Source: Synechococcales cyanobacterium PMM_0003 (lineage in GTDB: Bacteria; Cyanobacteriota; Cyanobacteriia; Pseudanabaenales; Pseudanabaenaceae). From it: a DNA stretch of 10,024 nt. This document shows positions 1 through 5,564 of this stretch, in pieces. A program made the position numbers and the translations under genes. How positions within the stretch are numbered: position 1 is the stretch's first letter; the number at the start of each line of letters is the position of its first letter. Under the pieces are notes generated by a model. That model was given only the letters and a program-made list of their open reading frames with translations. It was not told where the DNA came from and ran no database searches. The stretch covers positions 1 to 10,024 of the forward strand of contig CASBRC010000091.1 of assembly GCA_949128015.1 (NCBI GenBank), written 5' to 3'.

Positions 1-224
1 CTCAAACTGAAGTCCGCTCCGACAGTGCTGATACTAGCCGCAATCAAATTATCCTTGCAGTTAATACGACCCCCGAAGTAATGGCGATCGCAGACAATTT
101 ACTTACTGGCAGTAATTATGATCGCATTGTAACGATGAGCCGCAAAGATAATCTAGCTTGTCTGGTAAGTGGCACAGGTACAGTCGATGGCGCTGTCATG
201 TGCGGATTTATCGATTACGAATAA
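1..224 (+). CDS. Unrecognised protein, C-terminal 73 residues only
   Basis: This is the 3' end of a rightward gene that begins before the window; the frame starts at base 3 and stops with TAA at 222-224. The visible tail contains a stretch reading IILAVNTTPEVMAIADNLL and ends in MCGFIDYE. It has no transmembrane segment and no motif I can tie to a family. The frame carries a HIP1 octamer at 84-91 and has normal codon use for the window, so it looks like a genuine chromosomal gene. A perfect hairpin starts on the last base of the stop codon. Function unknown; the rest of the protein is needed to say more. Confidence 0.7.
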   Translation, partial: QTEVRSDSADTSRNQIILAVNTTPEVMAIADNLLTGSNYDRIVTMSRKDNLACLVSGTGTVDGAVMCGFIDYE

Positions 225-252
225 GAAAAGGGACGCTTCGCGTCCCTTTTCT
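224..252 (+). terminator. Hairpin terminator of the first gene
   Basis: A perfect 13-bp inverted repeat (224-236 with 240-252) with a 3-base loop begins on the last base of the TAA stop. Its descending arm ends in a T run (CCCTTTTCT), as expected for an intrinsic terminator of the rightward gene. The apex (234-242) reads CGCTTCGCG, a motif shared with other hairpins in this window. Confidence 0.8.
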
Positions 253-262
253 ATATGTCTCC

Positions 263-301
263 AATAAAGAAAGGCTGCGCGGAGCGCAGCCTTTCTTTAT
301 T
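263..301 (-). terminator. Hairpin terminator of the leftward 167-residue gene
   Basis: A perfect 18-bp inverted repeat (263-280 with 284-301) with a 3-base loop ends two bases before the stop codon of the leftward gene at 304. Read leftward, the descending arm is T-rich (CTTTCTTTATT). With the hairpin at 224-252 it forms a back-to-back pair between convergent genes. The apex on the minus strand is CGCTCCGCG (278-286). Confidence 0.78.
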
Positions 302-303
302 CT

Positions 304-807
304 CTAGGCAATGTTGGCGTTATTTTTAATTTCATTTAGCTTTTGCAAGCCAAACTGAGCGCGTTTAATTTGCTTCTCGCATAATTCTTCAATATCATTA
401 CGCACAATTTCGATCCCGTTTTGCGTATCCGTTGATCGGTCAAAAAACACAATACTGTCAACCTGTTTCATGCCAATTAAGCGAAACAGCATATCAATCA
501 CATTATATTCGCCACATTCGAGATGCTCGTCATTTAGTCGCAACCGATCGATATTAGCGGGAGTGCGATCGCAATAAGCGTAGATCGTTGTCTTTTCGAG
601 TTCAGGATTGTCATGATTGCTAAGCGGCGTAAGTAACCAACCACCTTCAATATCTTGGATCACGAAATAAATTGTATGTTTGAGGTTTTTTGCGATCGCC
701 TTAAGTACTGATCCAATCAAACTAACGGCACTAGCAGTTTCCTGATCGGGCGTACTTTGAACTAATAAGGCAACTTGGCAATCGAGAATTTGATCTTTAG
801 TTTGCAT
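304..807 (-). CDS. Conserved-looking hypothetical protein, 167 residues
   Basis: The gene is complete, with an ATG start and TAG stop. The protein looks soluble and acidic, with no signal peptide or membrane helix. Its middle reads like an alpha/beta fold: a hydrophobic strand (HTIYFVIQDIEGGWLLTPL, about 44-62), then a second (KTTIYAYCDR, 72-81), a third (VDSIVFFDR, 116-124) and a charged C-terminal helix (about 135-160). I do not recognise the family and assign no function. No clear Shine-Dalgarno sequence precedes the start. It is followed by its own hairpin and preceded by the terminator of the next leftward gene, so it is probably a separate unit with its promoter in or near 808-870. HIP1 octamers at 565 and 692 fit a long-resident gene. 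Confidence 0.75.
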   Translation of the reverse strand: MQTKDQILDCQVALLVQSTPDQETASAVSLIGSVLKAIAKNLKHTIYFVIQDIEGGWLLTPLSNHDNPELEKTTIYAYCDRTPANIDRLRLNDEHLECGEYNVIDMLFRLIGMKQVDSIVFFDRSTDTQNGIEIVRNDIEELCEKQIKRAQFGLQKLNEIKNNANIA

Positions 808-834
808 GAATGTTTAGGTAACGTAGAAATATTG

Positions 835-867
835 ATGAGAGTAAGTCCTAAAGGGACTCACTCTCAT
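835..867 (-). terminator. Terminator between two leftward genes
   Basis: A 14-bp inverted repeat (835-848 with 854-867) with a 5-base loop lies three bases beyond the stop of the leftward gene at 871. The one imperfect pair (843/859) is an A-C mismatch in rightward RNA but a U-G wobble in leftward RNA, so the stem is fully paired only in the transcript of the gene it follows. That asymmetry supports a leftward terminator. It lacks the CGCTNCGC apex seen in other hairpins here. Confidence 0.7.
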
Positions 868-870
868 GAA

Positions 871-1671
871 TTAAATATTATTGGCTGATCTCTTAAGGGC
901 AGGTTTGGCAGTAATGGATTGCATAGTTTCAAGAGTCTCAAAGATCGCATCACGCATCGTTGTCTCAGTTTCTCGATTTAGCAAAACCTGACAATAATCG
1001 GCGATTGCCCGCTCCTGAGCCGCAGGTAAGCGATTATCTTGAGCATATTGATTAATCTGCTTAATCGCAATCAATCTTGCCAAATCATCGTTTACGGCAA
1101 GCTGAGCAATTAGCTGATCAAAATTATCTTGTTGACGTTGCAACCATTGTTTAAAAGCTTGACGAACTAGCAGTCCCAAAATCCCCAAAGTTGCGCCTAG
1201 CTGCAAAATATTAGCTGATGCTAACCAATGATTTTCTTGATTTGACCATACTGCTAATACCGTATAGGTCAGAAAAACCGTTACTGCGCCACTAGCAACC
1301 GATATGGGCAAGTGGCGATAGGGGCTTTGCAAATACTTCTGAATTCGCCATAAAATTACATTCCAGTTCCAGTCCTGCATCACATAGACTGCAATCATAG
1401 CGAAGATACCCGCACTGGTTGCCGCGATTAGTTGCCAATTCCATGACAGCAACATCACCAAAAAAATTGCCAACAAAGCCCACACTGGCAAACCCTGCTC
1501 ACGGGCTAGTCCACGCCAAAGCGATCGCATTACTTGATGAGATTGCGATGTTGATACTGTTGTTTCTTGATCTGGATGCTGTGAGTTTTTGACCACTGGA
1601 TAACCACTTCTATCCGTAAGGACTGTAATAGCTAGTTTACAGGAATTTAGACCAAAAAGTTGCAGGGACAA
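871..1671 (-). CDS. Four-helix membrane protein with armadillo-like C-terminal region
   Basis: Membrane helices fall at about residues 62-77, 81-98, 121-142 and 150-169. A soluble helical tail follows (about 185-250, with DLARLIAIKQINQYAQ and AQERAIADYCQVLLNRE) that resembles an armadillo/HEAT-type helical repeat. From memory, cyanobacteria carry proteins of this size and plan, often named armadillo-type fold-containing; no enzyme activity is known to me. Tail orientation and partner cannot be read from sequence. The start is uncertain. The longest frame opens with TTG at 1669-1671, about 12 bases after the predicted start point of the TATAAT promoter at 1690. GTG at 1594-1596 and ATG at 1528-1530 (residue 48 here) are alternatives. 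Residues 1-47 look less protein-like than the rest, so the product may be about 219-241 residues. Confidence 0.78.
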   Translation of the reverse strand: MSLQLFGLNSCKLAITVLTDRSGYPVVKNSQHPDQETTVSTSQSHQVMRSLWRGLAREQGLPVWALLAIFLVMLLSWNWQLIAATSAGIFAMIAVYVMQDWNWNVILWRIQKYLQSPYRHLPISVASGAVTVFLTYTVLAVWSNQENHWLASANILQLGATLGILGLLVRQAFKQWLQRQQDNFDQLIAQLAVNDDLARLIAIKQINQYAQDNRLPAAQERAIADYCQVLLNRETETTMRDAIFETLETMQSITAKPALKRSANNI

Positions 1672-1689
1672 TTCATCCCAGCAATTCCC

Positions 1690-1717
1690 ATTATAAAGAT
1701 TGGTTTCATAATGAGAA
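1690..1717 (-). promoter_or_regulatory. Candidate promoter of the four-helix membrane protein gene
   Basis: On the minus strand a perfect TATAAT -10 box (plus-strand 1690-1695) lies 16 bases from TTCTCA (1712-1717), a 4-of-6 match to the -35 consensus. It sits in the gap between the transporter terminator and the membrane-protein gene, pointing the right way. Transcription would begin near 1683, which leaves only a very short leader if the TTG start at 1671 is used. Confidence 0.35.
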
Positions 1718-1775
1718 TTGCTAAATTCATACCCATTTACTTTTTTCGTTTAAGTAGGTAAATAAAAGAAACCTT

Positions 1776-1830
1776 AAAGCCCAAAAAGCTGTAGCGCTCG
1801 CTGCGCGAGCGCTACAGCTTTTTGGGCTTT
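1776..1830 (-). terminator. 26-bp perfect hairpin terminator of the EamA fusion gene
   Basis: A perfect 26-bp inverted repeat (1776-1801 with 1805-1830) with a 3-base loop ends 18 bases beyond the TAA of the leftward transporter gene. In leftward RNA it is followed by AAGGTTTCTTTTATTT. Its apex on the plus strand is CGCTGCGCG (1799-1807). It is the longest perfect stem in the window, longer than termination needs. Confidence 0.75.
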
Positions 1831-1848
1831 GGGTTTAATTATGCTTGA

Positions 1849-3600
1849 CTACTTAGCTGACTTTTTATAAATATTTTGCAAACTGAGTAACCCTACGCCG
1901 CCTGTCACCATTAACACTCCAAATAGCTGGATTGCATCTAGCTTATTTCCTAAAATCGTGAATGCTAGGAATGTAGTAAACACAGGGCCACTAGCACTGA
2001 CAATTGAGGCTTGGGCAGCCCCCATCATCTTTGTTCCAAAACTGGTTAGCAAATAACCACCTAAAGTAGTTAGTGCAATCAGGAAGCACATAAATATCAG
2101 TGAACCGTTTAGGGAAATCGATGACAAGGTGAATGGCAATGTGCCAATGCACAGGAGCAAAATAATTGCAAAATTAATCGATGTAAATGAGACGGGATTT
2201 AGTTGTTTAAAACATGCTTGTGAGGTAATAATATAGCCCGCAAAGGATACACCTGAAGTCATGGCAGCAATTACGCCCCAAGTATCAGGCTTAGTCACAG
2301 CAAAGATGTTATAGGTCAGCATAATGCCTGCATAGATCACTCCAATCACAAACCAGCGCTCTTTGCTGGGGCGATCGCCAAATAAGAGCCAAGCCATTAG
2401 GACTGTAACCGTCGGGAAAATGAAAAATAGCGTAACGGCTAATCCTGGATTCAAAATGCCTAAAGCCACATAAATGAAGGCAAAAGAAGCAAATTGCAAT
2501 AAAGCACTGAAGGCAACCCGCCAGAATAATAATCTACGGTTAGGTGTAAGTAGCTGCTGAAAGTCGCGGAATACATCCACCCGAAAAATGAACTTAGCGA
2601 CGAGCCACATAATTGGTGTTGCGAATAGCATTCGCAACAACAGCAACATGAATGAGTTGGGGACAGTTGGTGTAATCAACCCACCAAAATTAAACATCCC
2701 AAAAATACTAGAGTTTGAAAAAATCACCCTTACCAAAATATTTTGTAAGGATAGAACTACTGAAGCTCCCAAAACTAAGGTAAACCCAACCCACCAATCA
2801 TTCATGCGTCTGGTGGGCTGAACTACGGGAGGGGTTGACTCTAGGGAGTTAAACGGTTCAGTCGGATCGCCTGCATAGGGGCGAGTGTCGTTTTGGTCAT
2901 ATTGCCTATATTGACTACTATCAAATGTGGGGATTTGAATTTGGTTGTAATTGCCATTGCCGTTGGGAGCAGTAGGTGATGTGCTGCCATTAGTGCCAAG
3001 CGTCCCCGTAAAACCAGATGTCCCCGTGAAATTAGTTGGTGAATTGCCCCCCATATTTCCGCCACCATAGCGATCGCCTGAAGATCGCCGTAAGTACTCA
3101 TCAATTCTTTCGACAAGAGCGGAGAGCATTAGCTCGCCTTGTTGCCTCTGGGTGTACATGCGTTGCATTTGATCGTCAAGATCGCGCTGATATGTGTCTA
3201 CATCACGTTGCAAAGACTGGAATGTAGTTCTGATCGCACCATCGAGATTAAGCATCAACTGCTCAAAATTCTCAGAATGATCGTTGAGTGCATTGGAGTT
3301 AGTAACAATTACGTCATTTTTGAGGTGATAGGTAATTGATTGGGCAAGTTGTTCGATCCATTGCTGACGCTGGATTTCCTGTTGATTCATCCCTTGCTGA
3401 GCAACAGTTAACACCTCTAGCTCTTTGCGTTGAGACTGAAGGCGCTGAATGTCGTCCGTAAGGGCATTTTTTTGGGCTTGTAATATTAAAATTTCGCGGC
3501 TGAGCTTGCCCAAGATGTTTGCCCGCAGATCAGACAAGTCTTTGGTGACTCCCGCGAGGGTCTGCTCGTAAGAACTATTACGAATATTATTGCTCTCCAT
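1849..3600 (-). CDS. EamA/DMT-family transporter with N-terminal coiled-coil domain
   Basis: This 583-residue protein has three parts. Residues 1-172 are hydrophilic and helical, rich in Gln, Glu, Arg and Leu in heptad-like runs (15-85 and 110-170), and look like a coiled coil. Residues 173-265 are a low-complexity Gly/Asn/Ser/Thr/Pro linker. Residues 268-576 form about ten membrane helices (near 269, 316, 358, 385, 415, 439, 471, 499, 530, 554), the plan of the drug/metabolite transporter superfamily, with the typical second-half stretch GAAQASIVSASGPVFTTFLAF. EamA proteins are about 300 residues, so the first 265 are additional. EamA members export small metabolites; the substrate cannot be read from sequence. 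The ATG at 3598-3600 has an excellent Shine-Dalgarno (GAGGTGAT, 9 bases away), confirming that the extension is translated. A promoter lies at 3703-3731. Confidence 0.88.
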   Translation of the reverse strand: MESNNIRNSSYEQTLAGVTKDLSDLRANILGKLSREILILQAQKNALTDDIQRLQSQRKELEVLTVAQQGMNQQEIQRQQWIEQLAQSITYHLKNDVIVTNSNALNDHSENFEQLMLNLDGAIRTTFQSLQRDVDTYQRDLDDQMQRMYTQRQQGELMLSALVERIDEYLRRSSGDRYGGGNMGGNSPTNFTGTSGFTGTLGTNGSTSPTAPNGNGNYNQIQIPTFDSSQYRQYDQNDTRPYAGDPTEPFNSLESTPPVVQPTRRMNDWWVGFTLVLGASVVLSLQNILVRVIFSNSSIFGMFNFGGLITPTVPNSFMLLLLRMLFATPIMWLVAKFIFRVDVFRDFQQLLTPNRRLLFWRVAFSALLQFASFAFIYVALGILNPGLAVTLFFIFPTVTVLMAWLLFGDRPSKERWFVIGVIYAGIMLTYNIFAVTKPDTWGVIAAMTSGVSFAGYIITSQACFKQLNPVSFTSINFAIILLLCIGTLPFTLSSISLNGSLIFMCFLIALTTLGGYLLTSFGTKMMGAAQASIVSASGPVFTTFLAFTILGNKLDAIQLFGVLMVTGGVGLLSLQNIYKKSAK

Positions 3601-3607
3601 TTAAGAA

Positions 3608-3615
3608 ATCACCTC
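3608..3615 (-). promoter_or_regulatory. Strong ribosome binding site of the EamA fusion
   Basis: On the minus strand GAGGTGAT lies nine bases before the ATG at 3600 and matches eight consecutive bases of the anti-Shine-Dalgarno complement. It is the strongest such site seen in this window, where most genes have weak sites. It fixes the start and shows that the coiled-coil extension is part of the protein. Confidence 0.7.
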
Positions 3616-3666
3616 GTAACAATGCCATCTGAAATAACGCTAGAGAGTAAGTTCGGCACTAATTTT

Positions 3667-3684
3667 TTAATTGGCTTAATTGGT
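3667..3684. repeat. Two adjacent 9-base direct repeats in the EamA leader
   Basis: TTAATTGGC (3667-3675) is followed immediately by TTAATTGGT (3676-3684). The pair lies between the predicted -10 box and the ribosome binding site of the leftward transporter gene, so it would be in its 5' untranslated leader or just after the start point. It could be a protein-binding site or a chance duplication in AT-rich sequence; I do not recognise it as a known operator. Confidence 0.35.
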
Positions 3685-3702
3685 TGCGTCTAGTTTGCGA
3701 AC

Positions 3703-3731
3703 TTTATAACACTAATTTGAGCATCTGACAT
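3703..3731 (-). promoter_or_regulatory. Candidate promoter of the EamA fusion gene
   Basis: On the minus strand ATGTCA (3726-3731, 4 of 6 to TTGACA) and TATAAA (3703-3708, 5 of 6 to TATAAT) are separated by exactly 17 bases. Transcription would start near 3696 and give a leader of about 95 bases carrying the 9-base repeats and the strong ribosome binding site. Read by eye only. Confidence 0.45.
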
Positions 3732-3796
3732 ATTTTGTTTTGTTTGCTTGCCAGAAAAATATCTGTAGTTATCTTTAGTTTAGGGTTCTGCGATCT

Positions 3797-3852
3797 AATA
3801 AAAACCCAGACTTTTAGTGGCGCAGCGAACACTAAAAATCTGGGTTTTTATT
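3797..3852. terminator. Hairpin in the divergent region, no obvious gene to end
   Basis: The outer arms 3797-3810 and 3839-3852 pair perfectly (14 bp). One non-matching pair (3811/3838) follows, then 8 more pairs (3812-3819 with 3830-3837) around a 10-base loop. The rightward exit has a good T run (TTTTTATTTTA). The odd pair is C-A in rightward RNA and G-U in leftward RNA. The apex on the minus strand reads CGCTGCGCC (3819-3827). No gene ends here: the leftward transporter starts at 3600 and the next gene runs rightward from 4096. It may have ended a lost gene, or it may insulate the two divergent units. Confidence 0.55.
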
Positions 3853-3887
3853 TTACTGCGTGTCCTTTAAGGTTTTTTTGCCTAAAT

Positions 3888-3893
3888 TATAAT
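3888..3893 (+). promoter_or_regulatory. Candidate -10 box for the anti-sigma unit
   Basis: A perfect TATAAT lies just after the hairpin at 3797-3852 and upstream of the sigma remnant and anti-sigma gene. The -35 position has only a weak match (CTTTAA, 3865-3870, 17-base spacing). If real, it would give a leader of about 60 bases before ATG 3965 and would be the source of anti-sigma transcription now that most of the sigma gene is missing. Confidence 0.35.
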
Positions 3894-3940
3894 TGGTAAC
3901 TCATCCGTCCTAAATTAAGATGCGTATGTATAGTAACGAT

Positions 3941-4096
3941 GCTCATTTACCTTAAGTATTAGAAATGGCATATTTTGATGGACTTAGCAAAACCGAAATT
4001 ACGAAAGCTCTAGATACGCCTTTGGGAATGGTTAAGTTTTGGGCGCGAAATAGATTGATCAGATTGAGAGAAAGTTTGCAGGATACGTTGGAGTGA
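3941..4096 (+). pseudogene. Remnant of an ECF sigma factor, region 4 only
   Basis: From 3956 one frame reads VLEMAYFDGLSKTEITKAL and on through PLGMVKFWARNRLIRLRE to a TGA at 4094-4096. This matches the pattern of ECF sigma region 4: the VLEL-AYF-EGLS lead-in, the SxxEI helix, the PLGxVK turn and the final RLRE. A whole ECF sigma factor is about 170-200 residues; only about 46 remain. Directly upstream a TAA (3953-3955) breaks the frame, yet before it the same frame gives HLP, where the LPxxQR of an intact protein is expected, so a few codons also look lost. No region 2 is visible in the 340 bases before it. ATG 3965 could still yield a 43-residue peptide. The stop overlaps the next ATG by one base, the usual sigma/anti-sigma coupling. 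Confidence 0.75.
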
Positions 4097-4899
4097 TGAT
4101 GACACCACAAAATAATAAATACCCTCATAAATGGAAAGAGCTATTAGCAGGCTACGTTTTAGGAGATCTTACCCATCAAGAAGTAACCGAGATGCATCAA
4201 CTAATTGCTGAACATCCAGAAATAGTTACCGAGATCGACCAGTTTCAAGAAACCTTAGCAATGCTTCCTCTCGGCTTAAGTGAAACCTATCCAGCGCAAA
4301 GCTTACGCGATCGCATTGCCTCGAAAGCTATTCCCATAGGCGTTGAGAATCTATTAGCAGAGCCATTAGAACCATCGATAGATTTATCAATAGTTACGCG
4401 ATCGCCTCAGCATAAAAATCTCTGGAAATTAGGCACGATTGGGTTAAGTAGTATCAGTGCGATCGCAATAATTGCCCTTGGCTTTGACAATTACCAAATG
4501 CGTCAGCAAATTGCTACTAATCAAATAGAATTACAAAAACATCGGCAAACGATTGCGATGCTGCAAGGTGCTGACAATCGGATGATTTCTCTCAAGGGTA
4601 TGGGGGCAATTCCTGCGGCAACAGGCAGTGTAATGATTGCCCCGACTGAAAAAACCGCGATGATTAGCATTCAAAATCTAAGGCAAATTCCTCAAGACAA
4701 TAGTTATCGACTTTGGGCGATCGTCGATGGCAAAAAGATTGATTGCGCTCAATTTCGTCCTGACGATCAAGGGAAAGTCTTCTTGAAAGTACCTTTAGGC
4801 AATGCTCTCAAACAATCTACGACATTAATCATTACAATTGAGCCAAACAAAGATATGTCCGAATCCACGGGCGAAATGGTCATGAGAGGAGAGGTTTAG
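4096..4899 (+). CDS. Membrane-anchored anti-sigma factor, RskA type
   Basis: This is a single-pass membrane anti-sigma factor that would hold an ECF sigma factor at the cytoplasmic face. Residues 13-55 (ELLAGYVLGDLTHQEV, then a second helix) match the N-terminal anti-sigma helices. No HxxxCxxC zinc motif is present. One membrane helix follows at about 112-130, then a short coiled stretch (131-155). The C-terminal 165-267 resembles the RskA domain, with RLWAIVDGKKIDCAQF and an ending ITIEPNKDMSESTGEMVMRGEV. The sequence TGATGATG gives starts at GTG 4093, ATG 4096 or ATG 4099. ATG 4096 overlaps the upstream stop, while ATG 4099 is better spaced from GGAG at 4090-4093. The gene looks intact with three HIP1 sites, although its partner just upstream is reduced to a stub. 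Confidence 0.85.
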   Translation: MMTPQNNKYPHKWKELLAGYVLGDLTHQEVTEMHQLIAEHPEIVTEIDQFQETLAMLPLGLSETYPAQSLRDRIASKAIPIGVENLLAEPLEPSIDLSIVTRSPQHKNLWKLGTIGLSSISAIAIIALGFDNYQMRQQIATNQIELQKHRQTIAMLQGADNRMISLKGMGAIPAATGSVMIAPTEKTAMISIQNLRQIPQDNSYRLWAIVDGKKIDCAQFRPDDQGKVFLKVPLGNALKQSTTLIITIEPNKDMSESTGEMVMRGEV

Positions 4900-5046
4900 A
4901 TCTATGTTGCAATTCACTGCTAAAAACTAGTAAATATTATAGGAATGACAAAGCAAAATCGCATTGGGAAGAAGAGGACGCTCACGTGGTTTGGCTATTC
5001 ATATATTTATCGCTAGAAGATGCCGAATGATTGCACCAATATCAGC

Positions 5047-5379
5047 ATGAAATTGCTTTTTGACGAAAATCTATCTTCAAAGTTATCGCTACGCTTGCAT
5101 GACATTTTCCCAAATTCGCTACACGTTCGAGATGTTGAAATGAAATCAATTATCGATCCCATAGTTTGGGATTATGCCAAGTTCAATGATTTAATGATTG
5201 TCTCGAAAGATTCAGATATGCACGACCTCAGTCTAGTATTTGGGAATCCACCTAAGGTTATCTGGATTCGACTTGGCAATTGTTCGACTTCACAAGTTAA
5301 AAATTTATTGCGTCAGAATTTTGACGCGATCAAATTATTTTACCAAGACAAGTATTTATCCCTCCTTTCCTTACTATAA
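5047..5379 (+). CDS. DUF5615-family PIN-like protein, probable toxin-type ribonuclease fold
   Basis: The 110-residue product follows the DUF5615 (Mut7-C/PIN-like) pattern over its full length: MKLLFDEN at the start with an acidic residue at D6, HVRDV at 26-30, IWDYAK-like IVWDYAK at 39-45, IVSKDSD at 51-57 with D55 and D57, and PPKVIWIRLGNCST at 68-81. Family members are often found next to a DUF433 antitoxin and are presumed RNases of toxin-antitoxin pairs, though activity is mostly untested. The frame is open from ATG 5020, but MKLLFDEN is the usual family start, so I place it at 5047. No convincing antitoxin lies in 4900-5046. The gene has no HIP1 site, and a hairpin lies about 50 bases after its stop. 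Confidence 0.82.
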   Translation: MKLLFDENLSSKLSLRLHDIFPNSLHVRDVEMKSIIDPIVWDYAKFNDLMIVSKDSDMHDLSLVFGNPPKVIWIRLGNCSTSQVKNLLRQNFDAIKLFYQDKYLSLLSLL

Positions 5380-5432
5380 ATCACTAACAGTTTTAATCAG
5401 GATTGCCTGTAAGTCAGTGGAATTGGGAAATT

Positions 5433-5477
5433 GAGAAGATTACTAGCAATCTGGATCGGACTGCTAGTAATCTTTTC
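5433..5477 (+). terminator. Hairpin terminator of the DUF5615 gene
   Basis: A 16-bp inverted repeat (5433-5448 with 5462-5477) encloses a 13-base loop. Its only non-Watson-Crick pair (5435/5475) is a G-U wobble in rightward RNA but C-A in leftward RNA, which fits the orientation of the gene it follows. The descending arm ends in TCTTTTC. It separates the DUF5615 gene from the promoter of the ABC-F gene. Confidence 0.62.
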
Positions 5478-5496
5478 TATGTGGGTTTTGGGTAGA

Positions 5497-5526
5497 GTGA
5501 CACTTTTGTTACAAAAAAATGATAAT
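5497..5526 (+). promoter_or_regulatory. Promoter of the ABC-F gene
   Basis: GTGACA (5497-5502, 5 of 6 to TTGACA) and GATAAT (5521-5526, 5 of 6 to TATAAT) are 18 bases apart, just after the upstream terminator and before the ATG at 5565. Transcription would start near 5533 with a leader of about 30 bases. This is the best -35/-10 pair in the window. Confidence 0.6.
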
Positions 5527-5564
5527 CTTAATAGAAAGTTAAGTTTTGTTGCTACCCTAAATCT

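Noticed and set aside
1776..1830. Hairpin as a miniature transposable element
   Set aside because: There is no internal sequence between the arms and no flanking target-site duplication; the position directly after a stop codon fits a terminator better.
2841..3339. Several ORFs on both strands over the linker and coiled-coil part of the EamA fusion
   Set aside because: The long frame from 3600 has a strong ribosome binding site and reads through without a break into recognisable transporter sequence; the others are shadows.
4945..5016. Small ORF from ATG 4945 as a possible antitoxin (DUF433) for the DUF5615 protein
   Set aside because: Its 23 residues are too few, and none of the three frames shows the GKPxIRGTR pattern of DUF433.
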